DNA of 54,331 nucleotides. Source: Fidelibacterota bacterium. Lineage in GTDB: Bacteria; Fidelibacterota; SORT01. The DNA lies in the NCBI GenBank assembly GCA_022571215.1, contig JACZYG010000002.1, positions 1-54,331 of the forward strand. The letters run 5' to 3'. The position numbers and the translations under genes were made by a program. This document shows, piece after piece, positions 33,453-42,854 of the stretch; positions within the stretch are counted from its first letter, which is position 1, and each line of letters begins with the position of its first letter. The notes under the pieces were generated by a model. It saw nothing but the letters and a program-made list of their open reading frames with translations. It had not been told where the DNA came from and did no database searches.

Positions 33453-35041
33453 TGATTAGTGCTATTTTAACGAAACGCCAGAACAGAACTTATGAAATGT
33501 CTAAAGGGGGATTTATTTTAACGGCATTGATTGCGCTGATATTTGCGCTCAGCGGATGTTCCGGTAAGCAGTATACGCAAAAACCGACTCAGCAGGAACC
33601 TGTTAAATTACTGATACTCCACACAAATGACCTGCACGCTCAATATGTTCCCAGGACGGCTTTTTGGGTTGAGGGAGAAGTTAAACCACTCATAGGAGGG
33701 TTCGGAGCGCTTGACGCGTATATAAGCCGTGAAAGAGAAAAAGGATTGCCTACTCTTTTGATGGATGCGGGTGATCTAATGACAGGAACACCCTTGTCGG
33801 ATTTGATAGATGAAGGAGTCAAGGGCGGAGCTCTTCTAAAAATGATGGATGATATGGGTTATGATGTTATGACCCTCGGGAATCATGAATTTGATAACGG
33901 TCAGGAAAACGTCTCCAAATTTTATGAACTTGTGAGCTTTCCTATTGTGAACGCTAATTTATTGAAAAACGGGGAATTTATAACCCCTTCTTCTTATACG
34001 ATATTGGATATTGCGGGAATAAAAGTCGGGGTTGTGGGACTCATGACCAAGTACTTCTATGAGGTAGTATTAAAATCAAGAATAGAGGGACTCGAACTGA
34101 TCGGTCTGCCTGAAGCTGCTAAAAATATTGTCCAAGAGATCGATCCGTTGACAGATTTGATCATTCTGCTTACTCATGCCGGTGTGGATGAAGACAAGGA
34201 ACTTGCCAGAGAGGTGCCCGGTATTGATATAATAATTGGAGGACATCGCCACACCCAGCTTGAACAACCTGTGATTGAAAATGGGGTTATCATAGTGCAA
34301 ACAGGTTCGAGAACATCCAATCTTGGAAGATTGGAAATTGTAGTCCAGGGTGACACTGTTTCTTGGTATGAAGGAGGATTAATACCTCTATTTGTGGACT
34401 CAATAACGATTGCTCCGAATTTAGCAATTAAAATCAATGATTTTGAAAATTATATTCAGAAGATGTATGGTGACACGCTGGCAACGCTATTGACCGATTT
34501 CGAAACTTCTTCAAGGAGGGAATCGAATGTGGGAAGTTGGGTAGCCTTTATAATAAAAAACGCGACCAATTCAGATTTCGCGATCATGAACAGCGGGGGT
34601 ATCAGAAAGAGCGTGGGCGCGGGACCTCTTACGGAACTCGATATAAAGGAGATGCTTCCATTCGACAATACTTTAGTAACGTTCGAGGTCACTGGAGAAG
34701 AGCTTCTCAATCTGATAAAATTCAACACGGAAGTATCGAGAAAAACAGGAAACGAAGAGTTGCAACTCTCCGGACTTTCCTATAAATATAGAATCAGCGG
34801 TGACAAGTCCGAACTGTTAGGAGCCTGGATAGACGGGAAAGAGATAGTTCCGGATGCAACATACAAGGGTGGAACGATTGATTTTGTACTTTTCAGCCAA
34901 TCCGAAACTTATTTTGGATTTACGCCTAAAAACGGAGTGGACAGCAACATTCTTTTGTCAGCTGCGACGATAGAGTTTCTTTCCGAGCATAAAATAATAG
35001 ACGCGAAGATTACCGGAGCGATTATTAGGTTAGAAGAGTAA
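33452..35041 (+). CDS. 5'-nucleotidase / UDP-sugar hydrolase-type lipoprotein (UshA-like)
   Basis: 529 residues. The ATG at 33452 overlaps the previous stop by one base and has AGGAG eight bases upstream. Lipobox ALSGC (Cys about 36). The metallophosphoesterase domain shows HTNDLHAQ (Asp 60, His 62), DAGDLMTGTPLSD, GNHEFDNG, THAGVD and GGHRHTQ; the C-terminal 5'-nucleotidase domain shows MNSGGIRK and LPFDNTLVTFEVTGEEL. It dephosphorylates nucleotides or nucleotide sugars outside the cytoplasm for scavenging. Last gene of the three-gene unit and convergent with msrC. Confidence 0.92.
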   Translation: MISAILTKRQNRTYEMSKGGFILTALIALIFALSGCSGKQYTQKPTQQEPVKLLILHTNDLHAQYVPRTAFWVEGEVKPLIGGFGALDAYISREREKGLPTLLMDAGDLMTGTPLSDLIDEGVKGGALLKMMDDMGYDVMTLGNHEFDNGQENVSKFYELVSFPIVNANLLKNGEFITPSSYTILDIAGIKVGVVGLMTKYFYEVVLKSRIEGLELIGLPEAAKNIVQEIDPLTDLIILLTHAGVDEDKELAREVPGIDIIIGGHRHTQLEQPVIENGVIIVQTGSRTSNLGRLEIVVQGDTVSWYEGGLIPLFVDSITIAPNLAIKINDFENYIQKMYGDTLATLLTDFETSSRRESNVGSWVAFIIKNATNSDFAIMNSGGIRKSVGAGPLTELDIKEMLPFDNTLVTFEVTGEELLNLIKFNTEVSRKTGNEELQLSGLSYKYRISGDKSELLGAWIDGKEIVPDATYKGGTIDFVLFSQSETYFGFTPKNGVDSNILLSAATIEFLSEHKIIDAKITGAIIRLEE

Positions 35042-35056
35042 AAGGAGCAGCGCTAA

Positions 35057-35506
35057 TTAATCAGACAGTTCGCTGACCAATTTTTCCAAAAACAGTGCAT
35101 CAGTTTCATGGAACGCATCGAGTTGGTCGCTATCAACATCCAACAGCGCAATTATATCATCATTGGAGTTCTTCACAGGCACAACTATCTCGGATTTTGA
35201 GTTAGGATCACAGGTGATGTGACCGGGAAAGTCATCTACATTGGCTACGATAACGCTTTTTCCAGCATTGTGCGCCGCTCCACAAACCCCTTGATATCCG
35301 ATTGAAGCGCAAGCGGGAGGTCCGGCGCTCGGACCGATAGTCATCTCTTTCTCGTTAGGATAATAAAATCCTACCCAGAAGTAGTGATCAAAAGAATCAT
35401 AGAGAGCTGAAGAAAGATACTCCATCTTCTCTTCATTGGAACTGAATTTCCGCATCCCATCAGATATTTGTTTATAAACGGCGTCTAAATTATTGTTGTT
35501 CGTCAT
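35057..35506 (-). CDS. msrC: Free methionine-(R)-sulfoxide reductase (GAF domain)
   Basis: 149 residues, a single GAF domain. The family motifs are clear: FWVGFYYP, PPACASIG...GVCGAA, PGHITCDPNSKSEIVVP and LLDVDSD. The three redox cysteines (66, 75, 99) of the fRMsr mechanism are all present. It reduces free R-methionine sulfoxide, complementing MsrB at 8306, which acts on protein-bound R-sulfoxide. Single gene, convergent with the nucleotidase gene, divergent from the TPR gene. Confidence 0.93.
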   Translation of the reverse strand: MTNNNNLDAVYKQISDGMRKFSSNEEKMEYLSSALYDSFDHYFWVGFYYPNEKEMTIGPSAGPPACASIGYQGVCGAAHNAGKSVIVANVDDFPGHITCDPNSKSEIVVPVKNSNDDIIALLDVDSDQLDAFHETDALFLEKLVSELSD

Positions 35507-35703
35507 ATCATGCTTTAATACAATTATTTTTTCATTACAAAGATAATGATCCTGTTAAAAATAAATAGTTATTTATGTAACAATATATTCACTGAAATCG
35601 TATATTTTATGCAGGAATAATGTGTTTGAATGGTTCATCTTGAGATTTGGAAGTTGCAAATGAAGAATGGAAGAGAAATATTTAGAATGGAATACACCAG
35701 GCG

Positions 35704-37197
35704 ATGAATAAAAGAGTATTAATCAGTATTGTTATAATATTGACAATTTTGATCGCAGTAATTGCGACAGGATATAGAACACAGCCGTCTGTTACGACCA
35801 CGTCACCTGAAGCATACGAATTTTATCTTAAGGGTTTGGACCGGAATCAGAATTTTTACCATGCAGAAGCTATCGGATTTCTTGAGAAGGCAATAGAGTT
35901 GGACAGTGAGTTCGCTATGGCATACTTGCAATTATTTTTCTCATATAACAGTAGCGGAAAATATGTAAAATCGCGTCAAATGATAGAAAAAGCCACTCTT
36001 CTCAAAGAATATGTAAGCGAAAGAGAAGCGCTGATAATTGAAATAAATAAGAACATGGGTGAGCAACATAATCAGGCTCTTGCTGATAGCCTTATAGAAG
36101 CGCTTTATCAAGAATACCCCAAATCTCTTGAAGCGCATCTTTACAAGGCAAGATTAGCTGTCCGAGAGAACGACACGGAAGATGCAATTAAGTTCTACAA
36201 TAATGTGGTAGACATAGATGAAGATTACGCTCCGGTATATAACATACTTGGGTACATGTACGCTGAACTTAACCGCTATGATGAAGCGATTGAAAACTTA
36301 AAAAAATATGCAAAGAAAGCGCCCGGAGAGGTAAACCCGTATGACAGTATCGGTGAGATCCTCATTAGAGTTGGACGATATGACGAAGCTTTAGAGAGTT
36401 TAAAAAAGGGACTTGAAATCAAACCCGAATTGACCGTAACTGAGAGTTTTCTTGGCGCGGCAATTCATAAAAATATTGGAAACGCATATTTTGGAAGAGG
36501 TCAGATCAGTGAAGCGGTAAAGAATTTTGATTTGGCGACAAGTTTGTATCCGGGAGAATATGTGCTGTTGGATGCGGTCCTGAACAAGTATTTAGCCTTA
36601 GTGCTTTCAAGGCGGTGGAATGATTTCAACTCCAATTCGGAAGGTCTTGACGAACTTGATGCAAACGAAAGAACGAAGCCTTTTAAACATTTGATCAAGG
36701 GTATTTACCATCTGGCGCATAAAGATATTCAATCTGCGATTGATGAATCCGAAGGAATGAAAAATATTATTATCTCGCTTTCTGAAGAGAACAGCTATGT
36801 ATATGATCGGTTAGACCCTATCAACGGGATGTTAGACGCGGACATTAAGATCAGTCAGGGGAGGTACTCGGAAGCGGTTGAAATTTTTACCGAAAGATGC
36901 CTTAAATCTGACCTGACTAAACATTCTTCATGGTTCAATTGGAGATTAGCAGAAGCATATAGACTTAATGAGCAGTATGAAAAATCAAAAGGGATAGTGG
37001 AAAGTGTACTTTCAATAAATCCGAATGACTATATCTTGCGGTCTTTACTCGTTCAAGTATATTTTAACGAAGGTGATTATAAGAGCGCTAAGAGTGAGCT
37101 TAAAAGAGTAAAATCGTTACTTTCTCAATCTGACTCGGATCTAATTTTTAATGCCAGCATGCGGAAGATTGAGGAAGCGTTAGAAGTTCTGCTCTAA
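35704..37197 (+). CDS. Tetratricopeptide-repeat protein with N-terminal membrane anchor
   Basis: 497 residues. The N-terminus (VLISIVIILTILIAVIATGY) is a signal anchor or uncleaved signal. The rest is TPR: AIGFLEKAIELDSEFAMAY, AIKFYNNVVDIDEDYAPVY, AIENLKKYAKKAPGEVNPY, ALESLKKGLEIKPELT and more. The early TSPEAYEFYLKGLDRNQNF segment is like that in TPR proteins linked to adenylate cyclase-type regulators, but no effector domain is present. It probably mediates protein contacts on the outer face of the inner membrane. Confidence 0.8.
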   Translation: MNKRVLISIVIILTILIAVIATGYRTQPSVTTTSPEAYEFYLKGLDRNQNFYHAEAIGFLEKAIELDSEFAMAYLQLFFSYNSSGKYVKSRQMIEKATLLKEYVSEREALIIEINKNMGEQHNQALADSLIEALYQEYPKSLEAHLYKARLAVRENDTEDAIKFYNNVVDIDEDYAPVYNILGYMYAELNRYDEAIENLKKYAKKAPGEVNPYDSIGEILIRVGRYDEALESLKKGLEIKPELTVTESFLGAAIHKNIGNAYFGRGQISEAVKNFDLATSLYPGEYVLLDAVLNKYLALVLSRRWNDFNSNSEGLDELDANERTKPFKHLIKGIYHLAHKDIQSAIDESEGMKNIIISLSEENSYVYDRLDPINGMLDADIKISQGRYSEAVEIFTERCLKSDLTKHSSWFNWRLAEAYRLNEQYEKSKGIVESVLSINPNDYILRSLLVQVYFNEGDYKSAKSELKRVKSLLSQSDSDLIFNASMRKIEEALEVLL

Positions 37198-37299
37198 AAT
37201 TGCAATATAGTCAGGTAAGAATTGGAACTTTTGATACTTACGGCAATTTAATAGAGTAGATGATACATTGTTGTAAATAGTTTTACCGGGAGGTAAAGT

Positions 37300-38190
37300 A
37301 TGAGGAAAACTTCTTTAATTTTTATATTATTTATTTTGTTCCAGGGATGTTATACGACTACCCGAAATCCGGATAAAAACGCATACTACGATGGTTTCCA
37401 TGAAAGTGAACCGGCTAAGACCGACGAGGCTGAAACGGAAGTTGTTTATGAGAACAGTGATGAAACGGTTGACGGAGACTATTATTACGACCCTTATTAC
37501 ATGAACCGATATATGACTACCCGATATGACCACGCGTGGTATTGGAGAAGCATGTACCGCCCGTATGGGTATAGACACCACAGGAATTTCAGTATTTACT
37601 TTGGATACTCCTCAGGTCCGTTATTGAGCTCCTATTACGATTATTATTCGTATGATCCATACTACGATTACTATTGGAATGATTATAGCTATTGGAACGA
37701 TTATTATTCGCCTCACAACTATAATTATGGATCGATTTACCGACCTTATTCATATTACCCGCGAACAATCGTCTACGTGGGCGATGGAAGCTCTTCCTCC
37801 TCAAATGAAAGAAGGGGTTACAATAGGCTCGGGCAAACAAGTGGCGGCGTAGCTCCCACAAATCCGAATCCCGTACCATATTACATTCCAAATATTGCCA
37901 TCATACCGCCTTCCAATCCGAGCAGTTCGAGCGTGAGTATACAAAAATTTAAGAAGACCAGAGCCTTAGAATCTAATCACAAAAAACGAAAGATAGGGAA
38001 AGGGACTAAAACCCGGACAATCCATAAACCAAGAAAAGAGGCGTCTAATTCGAGTTCCAAGAAAAGCTCTGTAAGATCCGCTAAAAATAAACCGAGAAGG
38101 CAAGTAGCGAGACCCAGACCAAAAAGCAACACGTCTTCAAAGGGTCATGTCAGCAAGGTTAAAAGCAAAAGTAAAAAGAGTGATAAATAA
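37300..38190 (+). CDS. Tyrosine-rich lipoprotein with basic, serine-rich tail
   Basis: 296 residues. Lipoprotein signal (ILFILFQGC, Cys about 17). Residues about 55-160 are dominated by Tyr (repeats like YYDPYYMNRY, YYDYYSYDPYYDYYWN), followed by a Gly/Pro stretch and a C-terminal ~90 residues very rich in Lys, Arg and Ser (KKRKIGKGTK, KSKSKKSDK). Composition is extreme and probably not globular. The Tyr-rich part could bind glycans or self-associate and the basic tail could bind acidic polymers; that is inference. No homologous family recognised. Confidence 0.7.
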   Translation: MRKTSLIFILFILFQGCYTTTRNPDKNAYYDGFHESEPAKTDEAETEVVYENSDETVDGDYYYDPYYMNRYMTTRYDHAWYWRSMYRPYGYRHHRNFSIYFGYSSGPLLSSYYDYYSYDPYYDYYWNDYSYWNDYYSPHNYNYGSIYRPYSYYPRTIVYVGDGSSSSSNERRGYNRLGQTSGGVAPTNPNPVPYYIPNIAIIPPSNPSSSSVSIQKFKKTRALESNHKKRKIGKGTKTRTIHKPRKEASNSSSKKSSVRSAKNKPRRQVARPRPKSNTSSKGHVSKVKSKSKKSDK

Positions 38191-38230
38191 AGATTTTCTT
38201 GTTGTAAGTGCCATGCGATACCCAATTTAA

Positions 38231-39457
38231 TTGAGAGACACGCATTTGAGACAGATAGCGTCAATATTCCTTATTTTTATTATTTTACCGATGCAGACAA
38301 ATGCCCAGGATTACACGGATGCTTTACGTCCGTTCGTGGGGTTAAGCGGAATGGGAGCGAGGGCGTTGGCATTGGGCGGGGCATATACGGCCGTGAGTAA
38401 CGACTATACAGCCAGCTTTTGGAATCCCGCGGGTCTTGCTCAAATGAACAAAAGTTCGTTTTACAGTTCCATAGGACATCTGACGCACACGGCGGATATA
38501 TCTTTCGGAAGTAATTCCGCCTCAAACTTTGAAGAGAGCTATAGCCGTCTTGACGGCATCGGAGTAGCTTTCAAAGTGCCTACCCGCCGAGGGAGTTTGG
38601 TTTTGGCATTTGGAAGAAATACGCTTTACGGGTTTGACAGCAATTTGTCCACACCAATCAGCGCATCAGGCGGGGAGATAAGCGTTTTAGAGAATGGAGG
38701 AATTCATGCATGGACCGGGGCGTTAGGAATCGAAATTTCGCCACGAACTTCATTTGGTGTTTCTGTAAATCTACTCTCGGGAAAGAGCGAATATGATTTT
38801 CAGATTAGCGGAACTTCAAATGATATAGCCTATCTTATCAAGGCGGAATATATCGGATTATCGCTGATTTTCGGAGGGTTATATCGAGGAGATAAGGCAA
38901 ACTTCGGTCTGAGCATAACTATGCCCACCTTTTACAGCGTGGATGATATTGGAGTAGGTTCTCTTGATGACGTCGGTCTGAACGAATATAATTTAACTAT
39001 GCCGTTTAAGTCCAACCTTGGAATTTCAACCAATTTGGGAGCTGTTCTTTTAGCCGCTGACCTGCATTTTGTCGATTACAGTCAAATTAATTTCAGTTCT
39101 AATATACTGAACAGTGACGGTGTTATTATCGATGGAGAGATAAACAGAGATATTGCCACAAAACTAAGTTCAAATATCGGTTATGGAATTGGTCTGGAAT
39201 ATCTGCTTCCGTTTACGAATGCAAAGATAAGATTTGGATTGTCAGACACTCCAAGCGCATTTAAGAATGATGATGGTGATGACCGGTTAGCGCTCTCCAC
39301 GGGGGTGGGGATGATACTTGATAAACAGATAAAATTAGATTTTACCTATGTCAGAACAAATTGGGAGCGGCAGCTAAACAGCAGCTTATTCGCGCAATCC
39401 ATCAAAGAGGATGCGGTTGACGGAAGGTTTCTTTTCTCCATTTCATATAGATACTAA
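38231..39457 (+). CDS. PorV/UPF0164-like outer-membrane protein
   Basis: 408 residues from a TTG start, with a signal peptide (ASIFLIFIILPMQTNAQ). The N-terminal LRPFVGLSGMGARALALGGAYTAVSNDYTASFWNPAGLAQM is the hallmark of the FadL-fold PorV/PorQ/UPF0164 group; barrel strands follow, ending in FLFSISYRY with a terminal aromatic. PorV is the T9SS shuttle protein in Bacteroidota, and a T9SS sorting domain occurs at base 983, but many PorV-like paralogues exist, so the exact role is open. Confidence 0.8.
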   Translation: MRDTHLRQIASIFLIFIILPMQTNAQDYTDALRPFVGLSGMGARALALGGAYTAVSNDYTASFWNPAGLAQMNKSSFYSSIGHLTHTADISFGSNSASNFEESYSRLDGIGVAFKVPTRRGSLVLAFGRNTLYGFDSNLSTPISASGGEISVLENGGIHAWTGALGIEISPRTSFGVSVNLLSGKSEYDFQISGTSNDIAYLIKAEYIGLSLIFGGLYRGDKANFGLSITMPTFYSVDDIGVGSLDDVGLNEYNLTMPFKSNLGISTNLGAVLLAADLHFVDYSQINFSSNILNSDGVIIDGEINRDIATKLSSNIGYGIGLEYLLPFTNAKIRFGLSDTPSAFKNDDGDDRLALSTGVGMILDKQIKLDFTYVRTNWERQLNSSLFAQSIKEDAVDGRFLFSISYRY

Positions 39458-39576
39458 AGAAGTTTTATTGACAACGATTGACTTATTATTACAGGCATAT
39501 TTAATATAATTCCCTTTGACTCCGCTAACTGACCTGATATATTTATTGCAATTAAATTAAAATCAGGTTGTCTCAA

Positions 39577-40413
39577 ATGAGTACCAAGATTCGTCCTGCC
39601 GCTGTGGCGGGAACATTCTATCCGGCTGACAGATCAGAATTGGAGTCGCTTCTTGGAAGCTGTTTTGAAACCGACTCGGTTCCAAAAAGTAGAGGCAAAA
39701 TCTTCGCCTTGGTCTCTCCTCATGCGGGAATTATTTATTCGGGAAAAGTTGCCGGAGAAGGATATCGTCTACTTAAAAATATGAATATAAACAATGTAAT
39801 CATATTAGCGCCGAGCCACTATGAGTATTTTGAAGGGGGGACAGTTTATGACGGTTCCGCCTATTCAACTCCATTGGGGGACATAACGATAAACAGTGAA
39901 CTGTCAAGTGAGTTGGTTGCAGCCACTGAACAGCTGAATTATTCTTCTGTAGGTCATGGACGGGAGCATTCTTTGGAAGTGCAACTACCATTTCTTCAGA
40001 CGGTCTTAAATAATGATTTTGAGATTGTACCGATTGTGATAGGAGATATAGACATGGCAAAGGCATCAGATATAGCTTCTGCTCTGTCTGACTCGGTGAA
40101 TAGTCTGGACTCTGATGTTCTAATTATTGCAAGTACTGATCTTTCACATTTTCATAAGCAGGATGAGGCTAATCTTCTTGATAAACGGACTGCCGGATTT
40201 ATTGAAAATTTGTCCATAAGTGAACTCTATACGGCTTGCAAGAGCGGAGAATGTGAAGCATGCGGAGTCAATCCCCTCCTGATTGTCATGGAGGCAGCCA
40301 AGTTGCAGGGCGCATTAGACGTAGAAATACTGAAATATGCCACGTCAGGTGATGTCGTCGGTGACTATTCGTCGGTCGTGGGATATTTGTCCGCCGTGAT
40401 CACAGGTCGATAA
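39577..40413 (+). CDS. amrB: MEMO1-family protein (AmmeMemoRadiSam system protein B)
   Basis: 278 residues from ATG 39577, which has AGGT upstream; an in-frame TTG at 39568 is the alternative. Motifs: VAGTFYPAD, SPHAGIIYSGKVAGEGY, ILAPSHYEYFEGG, GHGREHSLEVQLPFLQ, IASTDLSHFH and EACGVNPLL. The conserved His/Cys set resembles the extradiol-dioxygenase-like metal site of MEMO1. The next gene, an AMMECR1 homologue, begins one base after its stop; this MEMO-AMMECR1 pair usually includes a radical SAM gene, which is absent here. Confidence 0.93.
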   Translation: MSTKIRPAAVAGTFYPADRSELESLLGSCFETDSVPKSRGKIFALVSPHAGIIYSGKVAGEGYRLLKNMNINNVIILAPSHYEYFEGGTVYDGSAYSTPLGDITINSELSSELVAATEQLNYSSVGHGREHSLEVQLPFLQTVLNNDFEIVPIVIGDIDMAKASDIASALSDSVNSLDSDVLIIASTDLSHFHKQDEANLLDKRTAGFIENLSISELYTACKSGECEACGVNPLLIVMEAAKLQGALDVEILKYATSGDVVGDYSSVVGYLSAVITGR

Positions 40414-40414
40414 G

Positions 40415-40969
40415 ATGTTTTCAGACGACGATAAAAAAAATATGCTAACCGCCGCGAGAGAAGTGCTCTCAAGTTGCGCAAAGGGTGAAGAGGTAATGAT
40501 GCCAGAGAGCTTGTCTGAATTGGATTCTGAGCCGATGGGCATATTTATAACTCTCCATACAAGAAAAGGCGAGCTTCGGGGATGTATCGGCTATCTTGTG
40601 GGTATTAAACCGCTTCCCGATGCCATCGTAGAGATGACAAAAGCAGCCTCCAAAAACGATCCGAGGTTCAGCCCTGTAAAAGAGGCGGAATTGAATGATA
40701 TTGTGTTGGAGATCTCGCTATTGTCCCCTCTGAAGAAAATTGATTCTCCCGATGCAATTGAGATTGGTAAGCATGGCTTGGTTGTCAGTGACGGACCTAA
40801 CAAAGGCTTACTGCTGCCTCAGGTGGCGACAGAAAACAACTGGGATAAGATTACTTTTCTTGAACACACTTGCGAGAAGGCTCGTCTGCCGCGGGATGCG
40901 TGGAAATCCGAAGAGACAGAAATCTCAATCTTCTCTGCCGAGGTGTTTGAAGAGAAGAAAAGCGATTGA
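40415..40969 (+). CDS. amrA: AMMECR1-family protein (AmmeMemoRadiSam system protein A)
   Basis: 184 residues. The key motif is LRGCIGYLVGIKPL in the middle, preceded by PMGIFITLHTRKGE and followed by DPRFSPVKEAELNDIVLEISLLSP and LLLPQVATENNWDKITFLEHTCEKA. All are standard for AMMECR1 proteins; biochemical role is not settled, possibly RNA or protein modification with the MEMO partner. It overlaps nothing and is followed four bases later by the DUF2520 gene. Confidence 0.93.
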   Translation: MFSDDDKKNMLTAAREVLSSCAKGEEVMMPESLSELDSEPMGIFITLHTRKGELRGCIGYLVGIKPLPDAIVEMTKAASKNDPRFSPVKEAELNDIVLEISLLSPLKKIDSPDAIEIGKHGLVVSDGPNKGLLLPQVATENNWDKITFLEHTCEKARLPRDAWKSEETEISIFSAEVFEEKKSD

Positions 40970-40973
40970 AGAT

Positions 40974-41846
40974 TTGAGCAGGAATATATCGCTTATAGGA
41001 GCAGGAAGAGTAGGACGTTCTCTATTGAGCGCTTTAGTGAATGCCGGCAATAATCCTGTAGCAATTCTGAGCAGGTCATCAAAATCTGCCGGTTCTTTAG
41101 CCGAATTGGTCGGATCTCCTCTGTTTGGAGAAGATTACTCGTTGATACCCGACTCGACTGATCTGATACTTCTTACCGTGCCGGATGATGCTCTCGAGAG
41201 CGTGATCGAGATGGTTAAAAAATATTGGAAATATAAACCGGGAACCCTCGTAATACACAGCTCCGGTATCAAAGAATCAATTATCCTGGAGCCGTTGCGG
41301 GAATGCGGCGCGAAAACCGTATCTATACACCCTATAGCCTCTTTTCCGGCAAAAGAGATTTTATCCCTTGAAGGAATTTTCTTTGCCGTTGAAGGGGAAG
41401 AAAAGGAAATAGCCGCTGAATTGATAAAATCCATAGGCGGCATACCGCTGAAAATCGATGCGGGTAAAAAAGCGTTATATCATGCCGCTTGTACCTTTGC
41501 GAGTGGTTATCTTAACATATTATTAGAGACCTCACGCCAGCTAATGGCTGATTCGGGTATGGAAGAAACAAGGGATGTTGTTACGGCTCTGGCGGAAAGC
41601 AGTATCAAGGGTTGGAAATATAATGGTATCGGTTCTTTGACCGGTTCCGTCGCAAGAGGCGATGTCGGGTCGGTGAGAGCGCATCTGAAATCACTTGAAA
41701 ATAGCAAAGAGCAGCTTGAAATTTATCGAATAATGGCTCTGAAAGCTGTTAACGAATGCGAATCTAACGGGATTTTAAAGCGGGAAAAAGCAGAAGAATT
41801 AAAAGCTGCCCTGAAGGAAGATGACGAGAGGATAAATCCTATTTAG
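40974..41846 (+). CDS. Rossmann-like DUF2520 protein (NADP-dependent reductase-like)
   Basis: About 290 residues. The open frame extends to an ATG at 40740 inside the AMMECR1 gene, but the protein begins at the TTG 40974, right before SLIGAGRVGRSLLSAL, and four bases after the AMMECR1 stop. Motifs: NNPVAILSRSSKSA, LILLTVPDDAL, VIHSSGI, TVSIHPIASFP and KKALYHAACTFASGYLNIL. This is DUF2520, related to pyrroline-carboxylate reductase and 6-phosphogluconate dehydrogenase folds. Substrate unknown. Confidence 0.85.
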   Translation: MSRNISLIGAGRVGRSLLSALVNAGNNPVAILSRSSKSAGSLAELVGSPLFGEDYSLIPDSTDLILLTVPDDALESVIEMVKKYWKYKPGTLVIHSSGIKESIILEPLRECGAKTVSIHPIASFPAKEILSLEGIFFAVEGEEKEIAAELIKSIGGIPLKIDAGKKALYHAACTFASGYLNILLETSRQLMADSGMEETRDVVTALAESSIKGWKYNGIGSLTGSVARGDVGSVRAHLKSLENSKEQLEIYRIMALKAVNECESNGILKREKAEELKAALKEDDERINPI

Positions 41847-41851
41847 ACTTG

Positions 41852-41876
41852 TATTATAGCGGTAACAGCTATAATA
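41852..41876. repeat. Inverted repeat after the DUF2520 gene
   Basis: TATTATAGC (41852-41860) and GCTATAATA (41868-41876) form a perfect 9-bp stem with a 7-base loop, a few bases after the DUF2520 stop codon. The stem is AT-rich and not followed by a U-tract, so termination is possible but not convincing. Confidence 0.45.
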
Positions 41877-41957
41877 TTGCACGATGATCAGTGAACTATT
41901 TAATCGGCGCTGCGTAAAAACAAACGGTATGAACACTAATAAGGAGAATATTTAAAA

Positions 41958-42731
41958 GTGTATCCAATTCTATTCAAATTCGGTCCGCTGCAAATTACAA
42001 GTTTTGGATTCATGATGGCATTAGGTTTTCTTACAACCGCCTGGCTGCTTAGAAAGGAACTCGGCAGGAATAAAAAAGACCCCGAGCTCGCGTACGAATT
42101 GGTCATGTCAGCTGCGATAGGCGGAGTAGCGGGCGCGAAAATTAATTTTCTTCTGATACATTTTGATTCTGTGTTAAGGGATCCGATAGGCATGATTTTT
42201 TCGGGAGCCGGTCTGGTTTGGTACGGCGGGCTTATCGGAGGAACACTCGCGACAATTTATTGGGCAAACAAATTGAAGTTAGATGTAGGCATGGTAGCCG
42301 GAATGATGGCTCCGCTATTGGCGCTCGGGCATGGAATAGGTAGGATCGGATGTTTTCTTGTCGGAGACGATTGGGGTAAACCTACTGACGTTTCATGGGG
42401 GATAGCCTTTCCAATAGGGATTGACCCTGTTGACTATCCCGTACATCCTACTCAACTCTATGAGATGACAGCCCTATTCATGATATTCGCGATTATCTGG
42501 TATTACAGAAACAAAATTGAAACTAAATGGGTACCGCTTTGGTATTATCTCGTTCTATCCGGTATTCAGCGTTTCGTAGTGGAATATTATCGGAAGAACG
42601 ATCTGTTTTTCGGTCCATTGACTCAAGCTCAAATAGTAAGCATAATATTGATATTTATAGGCAGTTATGGTTTATATAGGCATTACTCCAGTCAAGTTCC
42701 CCAAAGAGCCGGCGCAAAGAGTAATGCTTGA
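41958..42731 (+). CDS. lgt: Prolipoprotein diacylglyceryl transferase
   Basis: 257 residues from a GTG start; AAGGAG is 11 bases upstream. Seven membrane helices; the signature HGIGRIGCFLVGDDWGKPTD and VHPTQLYE are the core Lgt motifs, and ITSFGFMMALGFL is the usual N-terminal helix. It adds the diacylglycerol to prelipoprotein cysteines, the first step in maturing the many lipoproteins seen in this window. Followed 123 bases later by the NHL-propeller gene. Confidence 0.95.
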   Translation: MYPILFKFGPLQITSFGFMMALGFLTTAWLLRKELGRNKKDPELAYELVMSAAIGGVAGAKINFLLIHFDSVLRDPIGMIFSGAGLVWYGGLIGGTLATIYWANKLKLDVGMVAGMMAPLLALGHGIGRIGCFLVGDDWGKPTDVSWGIAFPIGIDPVDYPVHPTQLYEMTALFMIFAIIWYYRNKIETKWVPLWYYLVLSGIQRFVVEYYRKNDLFFGPLTQAQIVSIILIFIGSYGLYRHYSSQVPQRAGAKSNA

Positions 42732-42854
42732 TAAAACGCCTTCATCCTATTCAGCTAAAAGCCCGGAGGAACGCTCCCGTTAACAGTTACAGGTAGTAGT
42801 TACAGATTTATAACCTAAGGTAATTGAAAAACGGAAGAGCTGTATCCTGAGTAA

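Noticed and set aside
40740-40973. N-terminal extension of the DUF2520 protein into the AMMECR1 gene
   Set aside because: The extra sequence is the AMMECR1 gene read in another frame; the Rossmann fold starts right after the TTG at 40974.
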